A stretch of DNA of 64,000 nucleotides from Eunapius fragilis (GCA_963681505.1 OY811990.1:1723435-1787434); one strand, 5' to 3'; positions 11,561 to 21,817 are shown, counted from the first letter of the stretch. Translations and numbers: made by a program. The notes: generated by a model not told the origin, from the letters alone.

Positions 11561-12234
11561 CTCAATTCTCACAGTCCAATATTTACAGTGACAGTCGCGT
11601 GTGTTAGCGAGCAATGGCCAAGTTTCATTTTACGCCATTTGTACATCCAGCATCCACTGGAAAATATATAATCACAGTCGTCGGCAATGATGTTAATTAA
11701 ACCAGATGTTTGTATGTTCAAAAATCTAATTAATATTAATAATACTACCTTGTCATTCTTCAGCAAATGCAGATGTGTTGCGCTTCTGGCCAGTGCTGCT
11801 TCTGTATTCTTCGTTTTTATACTGCGTTTCTATATAGTATGCATGGTTGCAAAATCATCACCATATTGTGTCATAAAACCTATGGAAAGAGTTGTCCAAA
11901 CTTCTTTGGTTGGAAGTAAAAACAAGGTATCAAATCTTTGTGTCAGTTTGGAGCTAAGAGGGGAATAGGGTATGCAGGGTTGTACCTGTATCATCAGTCA
12001 GCTCCTCATTCTCTTTGTCCACTTCAGAAGATTCCTTTTCCGCACCCTCATTTTCTTCTTGCTCTTTTTCATCATCTTTTTATCATGAGCGGGTAAGTTC
12101 ATATTCAATCCTAAAATTGACATACTCGGCAACGCTTCATTACTATCGCTTAAAGTGGCCAGCACACTATCCATTTGCTTCCACCTCCCTGCAATAAGAA
12201 CAGTAATCACACTGTTTTAAGCATTTACATTAAC
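11561..12234. other. Possible exon material, not resolved
   Basis: On the minus strand 12188-12100 reads DSVLATLSDSNEALPSMS, and 12060-11966 gives an acidic run rich in E, D and K ending LFPS and a stop. These could be the next exons of the Tudor-like gene, but the phases do not join cleanly. Nothing else is recognised. Confidence 0.25.
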
Positions 12235-12307
12235 CTGTCCAAGTGCCGTGATTGTTGCTGTGTACTCCTTTCCGTCCGTCCACTTGACGTCTACAGCATT
12301 GCCTACT
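12235..12307 (-). CDS. Possible Tudor-like exon
   Basis: The minus-strand exon reads VGNAVDVKWTDGKEYTATI and then TALGQ. VxVKWxDGKxYxAxI is the core of small SH3-like barrels such as Tudor and related chromatin-reader folds. It is bounded by CAG before it and by GTTAATG after it. The 46-base intron at 12189-12234 ends TTATTGCAG. The exon is 73 bases long. The following exon does not continue in an obvious frame, so the gene may be decayed or the phase misjudged. Function beyond a Tudor-like fold cannot be stated. Confidence 0.35.
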
Positions 12308-12730
12308 CTGTGGTCCTATTTCTCCAAGAACGAAAAGACATCGCAGCATGTTAACACCGCGTACTAGGTAAATAAAAGCATTAAAATTTGTTCAGATTAA
12401 CATGCTTAGTTATGGGGTGCTCGTGCTGTTCATTAGAGGCGTCGATGCAAACATAGCAATGTTTAATTTTGTCTGTGTTCTGTAGAAACTACGCGCATTA
12501 ATTTACGAATAGAGTATATGAAATTAATGTGGGATGGTCTCTCTTCTCCAGATAACGAAGCTACTTTAAACGATTGGTTAAATTGCCATGTTAGATTAAA
12601 TACAGTGTCTTACCTGAATAGTAAGGTTCTCATACACCTATGTGTACTTAAGAAGCAAAAACAATATATGAACTTTTTGATCATTTATGTTTATTATACA
12701 CGTTTATGCGAGGGGGGTGGGGCAAAGAAA

Positions 12731-13262
12731 TCTGTATGGACCCCATCGTCCAATTCTGTAGAGCTTGAAGAGAGAATTACGAATCTCCTTTTAAAATAAA
12801 AATCTGACTTAAGAGAAAAAAGATACGAGGGATAGAAAAACGAGGGCGTAGGGGGTACCCCCTACGCCCCTTACATTTTATCGCATTTTCGTATCTTTTG
12901 TTTCACTTCAGATTCACGTGGGAGTCACACCGATCGATTCCTCGCAGTGAAAGTAACTCATTAGCACCCAAGTACAATCTGTACACCCTAGCTAAAACCT
13001 AGATATAGGTTGGACACTGAAACCGAAGGATCTACGTGTGTACTTGGGTGCTAATGAGTTACTTTCACTGCGAGGAATCGATCGGTGTGACTCCCACGTG
13101 AATCTGAAGTGAAACAAAAAAGATACGAAAATGCGATAAAATGTAAGGGGCGTTTTTCTATCCCTCGTATCTTTTTTCTCTTAAGTCAGATTTTTATTTT
13201 AAAAGGAGATTCGTAATCCTCTCTTCAAGCTCTACAGTATTGGATGATGGGATCCATACAGA
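12731..13262. mobile_element. Foldback element, 532 bases
   Basis: The arms 12731-12975 and 13039-13262 are nearly perfect reverse complements, with a spacer of about 63 bases. The left arm alone carries the short perfect palindrome GCGTAGGGGGTACCCCCTAC near 12846. There is no coding capacity. The transcript or single strand would form a very long hairpin. Confidence 0.85.
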
Positions 13263-13586
13263 AGAACTAATCTCCTTACTTGTATATGCATTAAATGAAC
13301 ATGGTTGCGTTCATATATGTAACTGGCAAACGTGCTGGATTGTGACTCGCTCTCAGTAGGGTGGGCTATGACCCGCACTTTGTCATGGGCGTAGGAGCAG
13401 TTTTAAGATTGGGGGTGGGCATGTGCAGTGATAAATAGAGAGCATGGCGGGTGATAAGGAGGGTCACAATTGTTACCCTCAAATCTGGGTCAATCTTTTG
13501 GATTTAGTTCCCAGCACTACCTCATTGTTTCATATACCCTTTGTTTTTTTTTTTTTGCATGTGTCTCCTTTATCTTACTTCCGAAT
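13263..13586. other. No gene recognised
   Basis: Ordinary sequence between the foldback and the first copy of a direct repeat. Confidence 0.45.
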
Positions 13587-13721
13587 TGGAAAATGAGGAT
13601 GTCTGGTGGATTATGGTTTATCCAATTTTGTCTGTCCTTCACTAGAATATCACGGCTGGGGGGGGAAGTGAGTCACAATAGTATAGACTGTTGGGTGGCT
13701 TCACATCTTTGTGAGTCCATT
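13587..13721 (+). repeat. Direct repeat, copy 1
   Basis: AAATGAGGATGTCTGGTGGA and the following 115 bases recur at 14168-14310. A G run differs in length (8 here, about 18 there). Confidence 0.85.
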
Positions 13722-14039
13722 TATAATGATACAAATTACCCCCTGTGGCTTGAGAATTTCTCCTCCATTCTCAGGTCCGTAGAAATGAGTTGGTGTTTTG
13801 TTGACTGGAACCTCCGAGTCCATAGTAAAAATAGCATGCAAGTGTGCTCGAGCAATTGCGAATAATAATTAAACCTAATAATCACGTTGAGAGGGGTATA
13901 TGTAACTAGATATTTGTATCCCACATTGCCATGACTGAATGAACAACATACATAACATACCCAACCAAGTCGCACAAGATATCTCAAGATGGAGGGCAGT
14001 ATTGTTGGGGGTAAACACTGATACCATCTGTACACTCAT

Positions 14040-14310
14040 AGAAGAGAGGGCCACTATGGAGAGATAGATACATGTAGCTAAGGACACTAAGTACACCCAT
14101 AGGAAGGAGGACCACTGTGGAGAGATAAGTTCGGACACTAAGTACACCCATAGGAAGTCAATGGCCAAAATGAGGATGTCTGGTGGATTATTGTTTATCC
14201 AATTTTGTCTGTCCTTCAACTATAATATCACGGCCGGGGGGGGGGGGGGGGGAAGTGAGTCACGATAGTATAGACTGTTCGGTGGCTTCACATCTTTGTG
14301 AGTCCATTTT
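14040..14310 (+). repeat. Short tandem repeat and direct repeat copy 2
   Basis: ACACTAAGTACACCCATAGG occurs twice at 14085-14160. The second copy of the 13587-13721 repeat follows at 14168-14310. Confidence 0.8.
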
Positions 14311-14599
14311 TTGAGTGCATATTTTTGATTAGTGGTAAGAGGAGCAAAGGTTGGTGTGAGTTGAGGGGAATGTCCGGATCCATGCTGCAACCTGGAAAGG
14401 GAGAGAGAGAGTGTGTGTGGAGAGGGGACATCATCATCACAGTTCTTCATGTAAACAGTTTACGGGCCAGAAAAATGAAAAAGACATTTGAAAGAATCAT
14501 TGTGACGCCATGTGCATTATATTCACAAATCAGTTATGCTGCCTCAAGAGGGAGCCGCATGAGGAAGCCCTTGCCTACGGTCAGGTTGAGGCAACCGTA
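14311..14599. other. No gene recognised
   Basis: Open frames here show no domain. A short GAGAGAGA/GTGTGTG tract lies at 14398-14418. Confidence 0.4.
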
Positions 14600-14718
14600 T
14601 AGTCTGACAACCACCTTTGCCTTTGGTTCGTTGCATCTGGTGGCAAAGCAAGAGGCCTGGCTTTCTGTTGTACCATTTCCAGGCTTGGGCCTCAGCCTAG
14701 ACCCCAGTGGTGGCTAGG
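14600..14718 (+). mobile_element. Small LINE protein fragment
   Basis: The plus frame reads LVAKQEAWLSVVPFPGLGLS and then LDPSGG. This matches the segment before the zinc-binding region of the LINE at 50-52.6 kb (HASAWLSVVPSPGLNLHLEP). Only this piece is clear. Confidence 0.55.
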
Positions 14719-15499
14719 TCTAGACACTTCATCTGGCTCTTCCTGTGGTGATGGGGATGGTGGAAGAGGTGGCGCTGAACGTTGAGATTGCCTCACTGGA
14801 AGCGGTTAGGATGGCAGAGCCTGATGTAGCGTTGGGAGATAGGTCCGGGGAGGGAGAAAAGGGGCCTTCGGTCAACTTGCATGCATGTCATTGTCCAGAC
14901 CCAATACTTTGCGTCAGTATGGTGATATGGAAGTCCATCGAGCTTTTGAAACTGGATGGACCGGTGTACAAAAACTTGGCCGTGTATCGGTATTGACCAG
15001 CATGTGAGGTAAGGTGAGGCGCAAACGTCACGGTGAGGGCATGCGAACCCCACGGATAAACTTTCAAAATGATTCCTTTTCATTTATAGCCGTAGCTCTC
15101 CACGGAAAGACAAAGAAGCCAGAAATGGTCAAATTAACATGATAATAAACATTGACAGATGAACGGCGTACACAATTAGATCATAGCTATAATTTCAAAT
15201 ACGTGACAATATACACTTTTATGTCGTTCAAGGAACGAATTAGACAGATAATATGCTCCCAGCTCCAATCACCCTATATATCCGTAGGACCAAACGTTTC
15301 AGCCTGGACTATAATTTTTGATAGTATAATTTTGGTCTTGGCGGACAAAAATTAATTTCGGTCCCGGACCAGAATCACTTTTCCAGTGCAGGAAAACCGC
15401 TAGTCTTTGTAAATACATCAATGAAGCCATACGTTACGAGCCACATATGTAATTGCAGGGTAAACAGGATTACTGCTACAGCCGCTGATGCTGCTTATA
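14719..15499. other. No gene recognised
   Basis: Frames on both strands near 14790-15080 are open for about 90 codons but show no family pattern. They may be further decayed LINE sequence. Confidence 0.4.
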
Positions 15500-15783
15500 C
15501 AAGTAAATAAAAACATTCTCTACGAGAAAGTTGGTGGGATATAGGATTTGATTATGACATTGGTGGTGTAAAAAGCAAGGAAACAAGGTCTTATCAGAAG
15601 GGAAAATGTCATAGTCCTATATTTAGCACATTTCTAGGGCATGTGTTGTTTGTGTGCTAAATATAGGACTATGACATTTTCCCTTCTGATAAGACCTTGT
15701 TTCCTTGCTTTTTACACCACCAATGTCATAATCAAATCCTATATCCCACCAACTTTCTCGTAGAGAATGTTTTTATTTACTTG
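15500..15783. mobile_element. Foldback hairpin element (family A)
   Basis: Begins CAAGTAAATAAAAACATTC and ends with its reverse complement. The two arms of about 125 bases are nearly identical, with a short loop around 15630-15652. Relatives lie at 27286-27576, 54458-54737, a half at 39823-39943, and diverged forms near 54050 and 58220. It is non-coding and probably a non-autonomous DNA element. Confidence 0.9.
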
Positions 15784-16178
15784 TTTTCTTAATTTTTTTT
15801 CATATATTATATAAAAGCGAGTCCTCCAGCCGATTCTGAAGCTATTGGTGAAATTTTCATCGCTTAGAAATGTTCCTGTCCTGAGTTATGCGTTGCCAAG
15901 AAGAAGGAGGAGAAGAAGAAGAAGAATAAGAAGACGACCCGCCCCTTGTTCCGAGACTGGGTACGAGGACGGGCTGTACACTCTTGTTCTCAACAACCAC
16001 GCGGTTCAGCGACATGAAACAAAAACGAAACTACTCATTTTTGACTTCTAGATCGATTGCTAAAACAAACTACACGATCCGATCGTCGGGAGTGTTGTTA
16101 CAGACGGGTCGCGTTTTTTTAATGACATTCATAGTCGGGGTCAAATCCTATATAGAAGTTTCTAACGAAACTTCCGAT
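15784..16178 (+). mobile_element. Side arm attached to the foldback hairpin
   Basis: About 395 bases follow the hairpin and recur in the same order at 39944-40389 (plus) and 26776-27285 (minus). They include GCGAGTCCTCCAG, a GAAGAAGAAG tract, GACGACCCGCCC, ACAACCACGCGGTT, GATCCGATCGTCGGG and a small terminal palindrome (GAAGTTTCTAACGAAACTTC here), ending CTTCCGAT in all three. A frame reading NNHAVQRHETK here and DNHAVLRRETK in the other two is partly kept. There is no Helitron-type CTRR end. Confidence 0.75.
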
Positions 16179-16493
16179 ATTTCATTTCAAAGCAGTTCAC
16201 CAGACTGATTGTGTCGGGTACAACCCTCTGTCGTTACGGCCATTTCGATCTTACTACGTAACGCATGCGCACTATCGGAGTATAGTACGACTATGGAAAT
16301 ATCGCAAACCACAAATGTCCTGTGAACGATGTCATTATCGAACCGGTCGAACAAATCTGGAAGAAAAAATATATGCTAAAATTAAAATGGCTTAACAAAC
16401 TCTTACAAAAACAAAAATTTGAACGGTTTATAATTAACAGATGCCAAATTGGCATCTCACTCTACGTAATTGTAACAAGTTATACCATTTTTG

Positions 16494-16661
16494 ATGAGTG
16501 CTGCATTGCTGCTTCTCCTGTTGTTTTTGGTGTCTGCAGTGCTAGCACAGTTATCTAAGCAGGAGGTATTGGATTCGTACAACTATCCGGCGTGGTGCGA
16601 ACCCTACAGCGGCAAACATGGCTGTGATGGTGCAAAGTCAGGGGATGGCATATATAGATAA
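16494..16661 (+). CDS. Small secreted peptide, or first exon of an Ig-like receptor
   Basis: A 55-codon frame begins with a textbook signal peptide, MSAALLLLLLFLVSAVLAQ, with a likely signal-peptidase site after VLA. The rest is short and polar, with two cysteines (PAWCEP and HGCDG), and ends IYR at TAA. It may be a complete secreted peptide. It may instead be exon 1 of the gene whose Ig-like exon starts at 17071. GAG|GTATTG after codon 24 is a fair donor but gives phase 0; GATG|GTGCAA gives the phase 1 the next exon would need but is weak. It starts about 315 bases after the free end of a foldback arm, as the receptor at 40.5 kb starts 115 bases after one. No poly-A signal was placed. Confidence 0.5.
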   Translation: MSAALLLLLLFLVSAVLAQLSKQEVLDSYNYPAWCEPYSGKHGCDGAKSGDGIYR

Positions 16662-16853
16662 CAGGCTTAGGCTGAATCTCTCTCCTCCCCCCCCGCCCCC
16701 AGCCCCCCTCTTTCTTTTCTCCATCTCCAACTGCGATAGGGTCGGATGCGGGTGCAACTGTCTGCAACAATTTTTTTCTATCATCGGGGTTGTTGCTGCA
16801 CAGTCTATTTCTTGGTGTGCAACTACGCTACAGCGTAAGTTTGCTACTGCAAA

Positions 16854-16858
<5 letters not shown>

Positions 16859-16949
<91 letters not shown>
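16859..16949 (+). repeat. (TG)n microsatellite, about 90 bases
   Basis: Uninterrupted TG. Long VCVC or HTHT frames over it are artefacts. Confidence 0.98.
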
Positions 16950-17070
16950 TGGAATGTTTCGCCCTTTAGAGCTACCAACCTTAAGCCTTAATGTTATATA
17001 GTTTTTCCTGGAGGACTCCTTCATGTGCTGCATTCTTGGCCCACTCACCGCCTTACTTTAACTTCTTCAG

Positions 17071-17246
17071 CACCCATCAATACTGCTGGACTGCAGGTCA
17101 CCACATCAGTGGACCCTGTGGAAGGTCAAGCATACACAGCCACCTGCAACGTCTCTGCCACAGACCACCTTTAACCTCACGCTGGCACTGGTTTGGACCA
17201 GCAGCGGTCTGAGGTGGTTAACACCTCAAACGTCACCGCTGTGAAG
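17071..17246 (+). pseudogene. Decayed Ig-like exon
   Basis: After a good acceptor (ACTTCTTCAG) a phase-1 frame reads PINTAGLQVTTSVDPVEGQA and continues YTATCNVSATDHL. It then meets TAA, and further on reads EVVNTSNVTAVK in the same frame. In a neighbouring frame the middle reads TFNLTLALVWT, which fits the tryptophan strand of an Ig domain. The pattern (strand, Cys in TATCNVS, Trp, VVNTSNVT with glycosylation sites) resembles the Ig-like exons at 40.8-41.6 kb. More than one change separates it from an open exon, so it is probably a pseudo-exon of a receptor paralogue. Confidence 0.5.
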
Positions 17247-17249
17247 TAG

Positions 17250-17979
17250 GCATCTGTCCCTTTTAGAAAAATTATCAAACCTGCTACTGTCAATAGTTAA
17301 AAGAACGAACAAACGGTGCATTTTGTTATGCGTTACACTTGCATCTAGAAATTAATTGGTACGGAGCATTGCCAGAAATTTCGGACGCTCATTACGTATT
17401 CCTGACGCGTCATTGCAAACGTCCGTTAATTTTCCGCGCACGCGTCCATTGACATGTATGGAACAATGTGCATTTCTGTTCAGTATAAATCAGGAATCAA
17501 CAGAAATTAAAAAACTGGTCAAAAATATAGTTAAGGACATCTTTCATTATGTGTTTTTGATGAAACAATAAAATTCAGGGCCTATCTGTAGGTTCCATGG
17601 CCCTAAAACAACACGCCCATAGGCACATGTAGAAATTGGGTAAAAATTTGGGTTTTGTAAAGATGTTTGTGCATTTTTCTCAGGATCTGTGATAGTTGCA
17701 GTAAAATGTAGTTATTAAAATGTTAGCCAGATCATCGAGGAAGGGGCCAGATACCATAAAACACTCTTTCCTCTACTTTTCAAGGTTCCAGAGTCACTTC
17801 AGTGGTGTTAGGTACTGAATGTCCCCATTATTAATTCTTCCACTTGTATGATGTAATGGACGTTTTTATACGGGCTCTACCACTGTGTGACTCACTCAGG
17901 TATGTTACATCTGAGGTGCTTATAGGCGTTCTACATGTGCGTTACAACCATAGCTTGACCCACATACGTAGTATATATA
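17250..17979. other. No gene recognised
   Basis: AT-leaning sequence. If the Ig-like locus upstream were alive its later exons would be expected here, but none was seen. Confidence 0.45.
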
Positions 17980-18160
17980 CAGTGGCGTATCCAGAATTTC
18001 AGCGAGGGGGTGCTTAAGTCAGAGCCGGCGGAAGGTCTAAAATTCTACCCATGCAGGCAAGAGGAGGGGTGCCAAGTAGGGCACACGTCGTTGTAATTAA
18101 TAACTAACGGTTACAATTTTGGCCGAGAGGTGTGCTCAAAAGCACCTGGAGCACCCTCTC
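17980..18160. mobile_element. MITE fragment with CAGTGGCGTATCCAG end
   Basis: Starts CAGTGGCGTATCCAGAATTT and carries a short inverted pair GTGCTCAAAAGCAC near its end. The right boundary merges with the next element. Confidence 0.5.
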
Positions 18161-18650
18161 CAGGGGCGGATACAGAATTTTCCAAAAGGGAGGTTTAGAC
18201 CCGCGATACAGTGGCGTAGAGAGGGAGGGGGGGGGGGGGGGAGGGACATATGTCCCCGGGCGCAGGGTTGAGGGGGCGTCGAAATAGACGAAGCTAGATA
18301 ATTAATTATCGCGTCAACGAGAACTCACGAACGCATCGGCAGATACAGGGGGCAGTTGTAACCCGTTCATATAATATAAGGCTCCTCCCCTTCCCTCTTT
18401 TCCGCTAGGTACCCCCCCCCCCCCCCCTCCCCCATCGGGCCAGAAGCCGACCCCCCCCCCCCCCCCCCCCCCCCCCGGAGCACTCAACACTCACACTACG
18501 TCACTGCCGCGATACAAAAAGCGGGGGTGGGGTGGTGGGGTTGTCCGCTTCAGGCCCGATACGAAAAGCGGGGGGGGTTGCTGTCCGCTTCAGGTCCGAT
18601 ACGAAAAGTGAGGGGGAGGGGGGGGGGGGTGCCGTACGCTTCAGACTGGA
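18161..18650. mobile_element. MITE with CAGGGGCGGATACAG end, split by another insertion
   Basis: Begins CAGGGGCGGATACAG. It contains repeated CCGATACGAAAAGCGGGG and CCGCTTCAGGCCCGATAC motifs. A reverse-oriented relative ends at 61073. The relative reads straight through the site where this copy is interrupted at 18209-18506, so it serves as an empty-site reference. The right end is not clear. Confidence 0.6.
18209..18506. mobile_element. hAT-type MITE with 8-base target duplication
   Basis: Begins CAGTGGCGTAGAG and ends CACTACGTCACTG. It is flanked on both sides by CCGCGATA (18201-18208 and 18507-18514). An 8-base target duplication with CA(G)TG-type ends is the hAT signature. The interior is dominated by G and C runs and codes for nothing. 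Confidence 0.8.
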
Positions 18651-18764
18651 CTCAATAATATCTTCTATATTTACCAGACCCCGCCAAACTAAGAACTAAA
18701 CAACATTTGAAATAGCCTACAACCAGCCTGCCTATACAACTGTATAGGCCTAACAGTGTGATAT

Positions 18765-18897
18765 CACTGGCGGATACAGAGGGGGGGTTGAGATGATATT
18801 CACAATCAATTTTAACCATATATGGACTCAACAACGCCATATATGGTGAAAATTGATCGTGAATATGATCTCAACCCCCCCTCTGTATCCGCCAGTG
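18765..18897. mobile_element. Palindromic MITE, 133 bases
   Basis: Begins CACTGGCGGATACAGAGGGG and is almost entirely its own reverse complement, with a short centre at CTCAACAACG. The flanks share GATAT, a possible 5-base target duplication. Confidence 0.85.
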
Positions 18898-18949
18898 GAT
18901 ATTGTCTAGTTGTTGGATCAGTTTCCATTACAAAAGTGTTGGTGCCATA

Positions 18950-19090
18950 TGTATGTGTGTGCTTGTGTGCATGCATGTGTATGCTTGTGTGCATGTGTGT
19001 GCATGTGTATATGCATGTGAATGTCAATGCACATGGATGCATGTGTGTATCTGCATTTGTGTGAATGTGTGTGTGTGTGTGTGTGTGCAT
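18950..19090 (+). repeat. TG/CATG-rich simple sequence
   Basis: Imperfect TGTGTGCATG repeats. Open frames on both strands are compositional. Confidence 0.85.
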
Positions 19091-19700
19091 GTGGATATTG
19101 TACTTGTGTGTTCATTTGTGTCACTTACTTCATATATACACTCACATAGGTCTCAGTAGTCTAGTATTTGGGCAAGCTGGACTGACAATAGATTGGAACT
19201 GGACCTCTCAAGCTAGAGGTGTTTGTTCATGTACATGTACGTTGTTTTTTGAGTGTGTGTGTGTGTGTGGTATATGTCTGGAGTATGTATTTGTGCATTT
19301 CTGTGTTTTTATAACATTTCTGCATGTTATAAAGTGGGGCTCAATATAGCCCAAGTATCAACTAGCTGGACCTCTCAAGCAAGGGGAGCTAGATCATACA
19401 CAAGGGGAGCTAGCTAGATCATACGCATTGTGTGTGGGTGTGCATTATGTCTGTTGAGAATATACCATATATGTCTGTTGAGAATACGTGCATGTGTTTG
19501 TGTGCATTAGATGTGTGTGCATTGTGCATATGTTATCGCTCTTCTGCTAATGGACTGCTTCTGCACTGTTAGGTGAGCAGCAGCTGGCTTGATGTGTGTT
19601 AGTTAATTATTTGCTCATGCATATAACACATGCACACATGTATATCACTATACATATCACACATGCACACATATACACAACACACACACACACAGGATGT
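19090..19700 (+). repeat. Direct segmental duplication, left copy
   Basis: Matches 21060-21790 in order. Shared parts are CAATAGATTGGAACTGGACC, the CATGTACATGTACGTTG word, GGTGAGCAGCAGCTG, and the CA-rich end with CACATGTATATCACTATACA. Copies differ in microsatellite lengths and small indels. Confidence 0.85.
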
Positions 19701-19789
19701 TTGCTATGACCAAATGAAGTCTCCCATTTAACACCATGGTTAGTTGGTCCAATACATACAACACACCAGTAGTTGCATGTACTGGACTT

Positions 19790-19890
19790 ATACATACTGG
19801 ATTGCCTTTTGAAAGTGGCGCTGCCCAGGCCACTACGATCCAGAAACCTACTTCAAATGACACCAAGTGCTCAGATCTTGGGTGGGTGTG
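19790..19890 (+). mobile_element. LINE protein fragment
   Basis: The frame reads ESGAAQATTIQKPTSNDTKC and then SDLGWVC, matching the SAAxATExRKHxxNDxKCxELGW block at the end of the LINE endonuclease region. It is cut at 19891 by a MITE. Confidence 0.6.
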
Positions 19891-19999
19891 CAGTGGCGGA
19901 TCCAGTATATTTAAGGTTCATTAAAACCAGGCAATTATGGGCCCGTGCCCATAATTGCCCGGTTTTAATGAGCCTAAAATACGCCTGGATCCACCACTG
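19891..19999. mobile_element. Palindromic MITE, 109 bases
   Basis: Ends CAGTGGCGGATCCAG and CTGGATCCACCACTG; the interior arms also pair around a GGGCCCG centre. The flanks share GGTGTG, a target duplication of 6 to 8 bases. A half copy lies at 30474-30560. It interrupts LINE sequence that ends at 19890. Confidence 0.85.
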
Positions 20000-20480
20000 G
20001 GTGTGTCTCACTAGTTCCCGAGTCCTACATACAGTACAGAGGCATTATGTATTTGCAACTTCCACCACATGTTGTATGAACAGGACTGGTGTATTGGATT
20101 GCTGTGATGTATGTAGTGGACTAGTATGTTGTATGATGGAGGAGGGAAGGGGGTGTGGCATTGCCCCTGCACATTTATTAAAGAAGGAGGGTGTTGGTGG
20201 GAAGTACTACACTCCGGTGTACCATCCTCAGATTTTTAAATTTGAAGTTCTGAAGCCATGGGTAAATATGAAGTCATGTGTGTGAATAGCTCAGCATATC
20301 CAGTGGCCAAATCTATTGAGATAGGGTAGAAATAACTTCACTGCCATTATCAAGGCTCCATCCAGTGAGACCATTTACATGTAAATACAAGCACAAACAC
20401 ACACACGCACACACAACTCACACACACAGAGGATGTTTGATATCACCAAATGCAAAGTCTGCTATTTAAGTCCATGGATT
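20000..20480. other. No gene recognised
   Basis: Contains a short CACACA-rich part at 20393-20430. The open frame across it has no domain. Confidence 0.4.
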
Positions 20481-20487
20481 TTATGTG

Positions 20488-20590
20488 AGGTGGTCCAGTA
20501 CATACATCACACCAGTCCAGTACATACATCACACCAGTCCAGTACATACATCACACCAGTCCAGTACATACATCACACCAGTCCAGTACA
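20488..20590 (+). repeat. 22-base minisatellite, about five units
   Basis: The unit is CCAGTACATACATCACACCA plus GT. Diverged units continue to about 20660. Confidence 0.9.
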
Positions 20591-20734
20591 TTCAATACAT
20601 CAGCCCAGTACAACACCGGCACCAGTCCTGTACATTTATCACACACGTGCGTGTCAAGTGTAGGCCTATTACAATTGATAGTGTATGGATTATGGTCAGT
20701 CTGCCCACACAGTTGGACTTGGGTTTCAGAATAA

Positions 20735-21055
20735 GCAATACTGGTATTCCAAAGGCAAAAAAATTCCAAGCTCTAAACAATAACCAACTGGTGGTTAAGT
20801 GGTGTTTGGGCTTGCAATTGGACACTTCCAGAGGCACTTCATGCGCTCTTTGCCCTGATGTGGCACTCGACCCTCTCGACCATCATGCAGCTACCTGTCG
20901 GCATGGAGGTGACATTGTGGTACGCCACCATAAGTTGCGTGATGTCTTTCTGAGCTATTGCCACATTGCAGAGTTAGAAGCAGGAAGATGCCTCACACGA
21001 GGACTGGGCCACACTCACCTAGCTGATGTGCTAGTGAGGGATTGGGCACGGCTGA
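20735..21055 (+). mobile_element. LINE zinc-finger and endonuclease fragment
   Basis: One frame reads CALCPDVALDPLDHHAATCR, HGGDIVVRHHKLRDV, LEAGRC and LADVLVRDW. This is the same zinc-binding cluster and start of the endonuclease as in the 50-52.6 kb copy, but the motif proline is replaced (HLAD for RPAD). It stops where the 21.06 kb duplicated segment begins. Confidence 0.75.
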
Positions 21056-21059
21056 TGTA

Positions 21060-21215
21060 TGTGAGGTGCATGTGTGTGTTGTATTTGTGTGTTCATTTGT
21101 CTCACCTGTTTCATCCACTCAAGTGGGTCTCAGTCTAGTATTTGGGCCAGTTGGTCTGACAATAGATTGGAACTGGACCTCTCAAGGTAGAGGTGTTTTT
21201 TCATGTACATGTACG

Positions 21216-21286
<71 letters not shown>

Positions 21287-21778
21287 GTGTTGTGTGTGTG
21301 TCCTAGTGTGTGTCATGTGTCTGGAGTACAGTGTATGTGTGTATATTTGTGTGTTTTTAATATTTCTGCATGTTATCAAGTCGGGCTCAATAGCCCAAGT
21401 ATCGTCAAGCTGGACCTCTCTAGCAAGAAGAACTATGTGTCTGTTGAGAATATGTGTATGCATTTGTGTGCATTAGGTATGTGTGAATTTGTGCATGTTA
21501 TCGCTCTTCTGGTCATGCAGAGTCAGAGGGTATATGGCTTTGTCCCTAGAAAATGATTGGTGGGATTGAAGACGTTCATCAGACGAGACCATGTGCTGCT
21601 TCCTACAACAAGCTCATACTGTACGGTGAGGTGAGCAGCAGCTGACTTGATGTGAATTATTTGCTCATGCATGTAAACACATGCACACATGTATATCACT
21701 ATACACACATCACATATCACACATGCACATGTATATTCACACACAACACACTTACACGTACATACACAAAGCACACAG

Positions 21779-21790
<12 letters not shown>
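21060..21790 (+). repeat. Direct segmental duplication, right copy
   Basis: Diverged copy of 19090-19700, carrying a (TG)n array of about 65 bases at 21216-21283 where the left copy has only a short one. Confidence 0.85.

Positions 21791-21815
<25 letters not shown>
21779..21815 (+). repeat. (CA)n microsatellite
   Basis: Pure CA tract. Confidence 0.95.

Positions 21816-21817
<2 letters not shown>

Noticed and set aside
15784-16178. Helitron 3' end suggested by the terminal hairpin of the foldback arm
   Set aside because: No CTRR sequence follows the hairpin in any of the three arms, and no TC start or A-T target was found.
16618-17048. Long open frames of alternating Val/Cys or His/Thr (also near 19.0, 21.2, 23.6, 24.1 and 62.7-63.0 kb)
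   Set aside because: They come from TG/CA dinucleotide repeats, which stay open in several frames on both strands.
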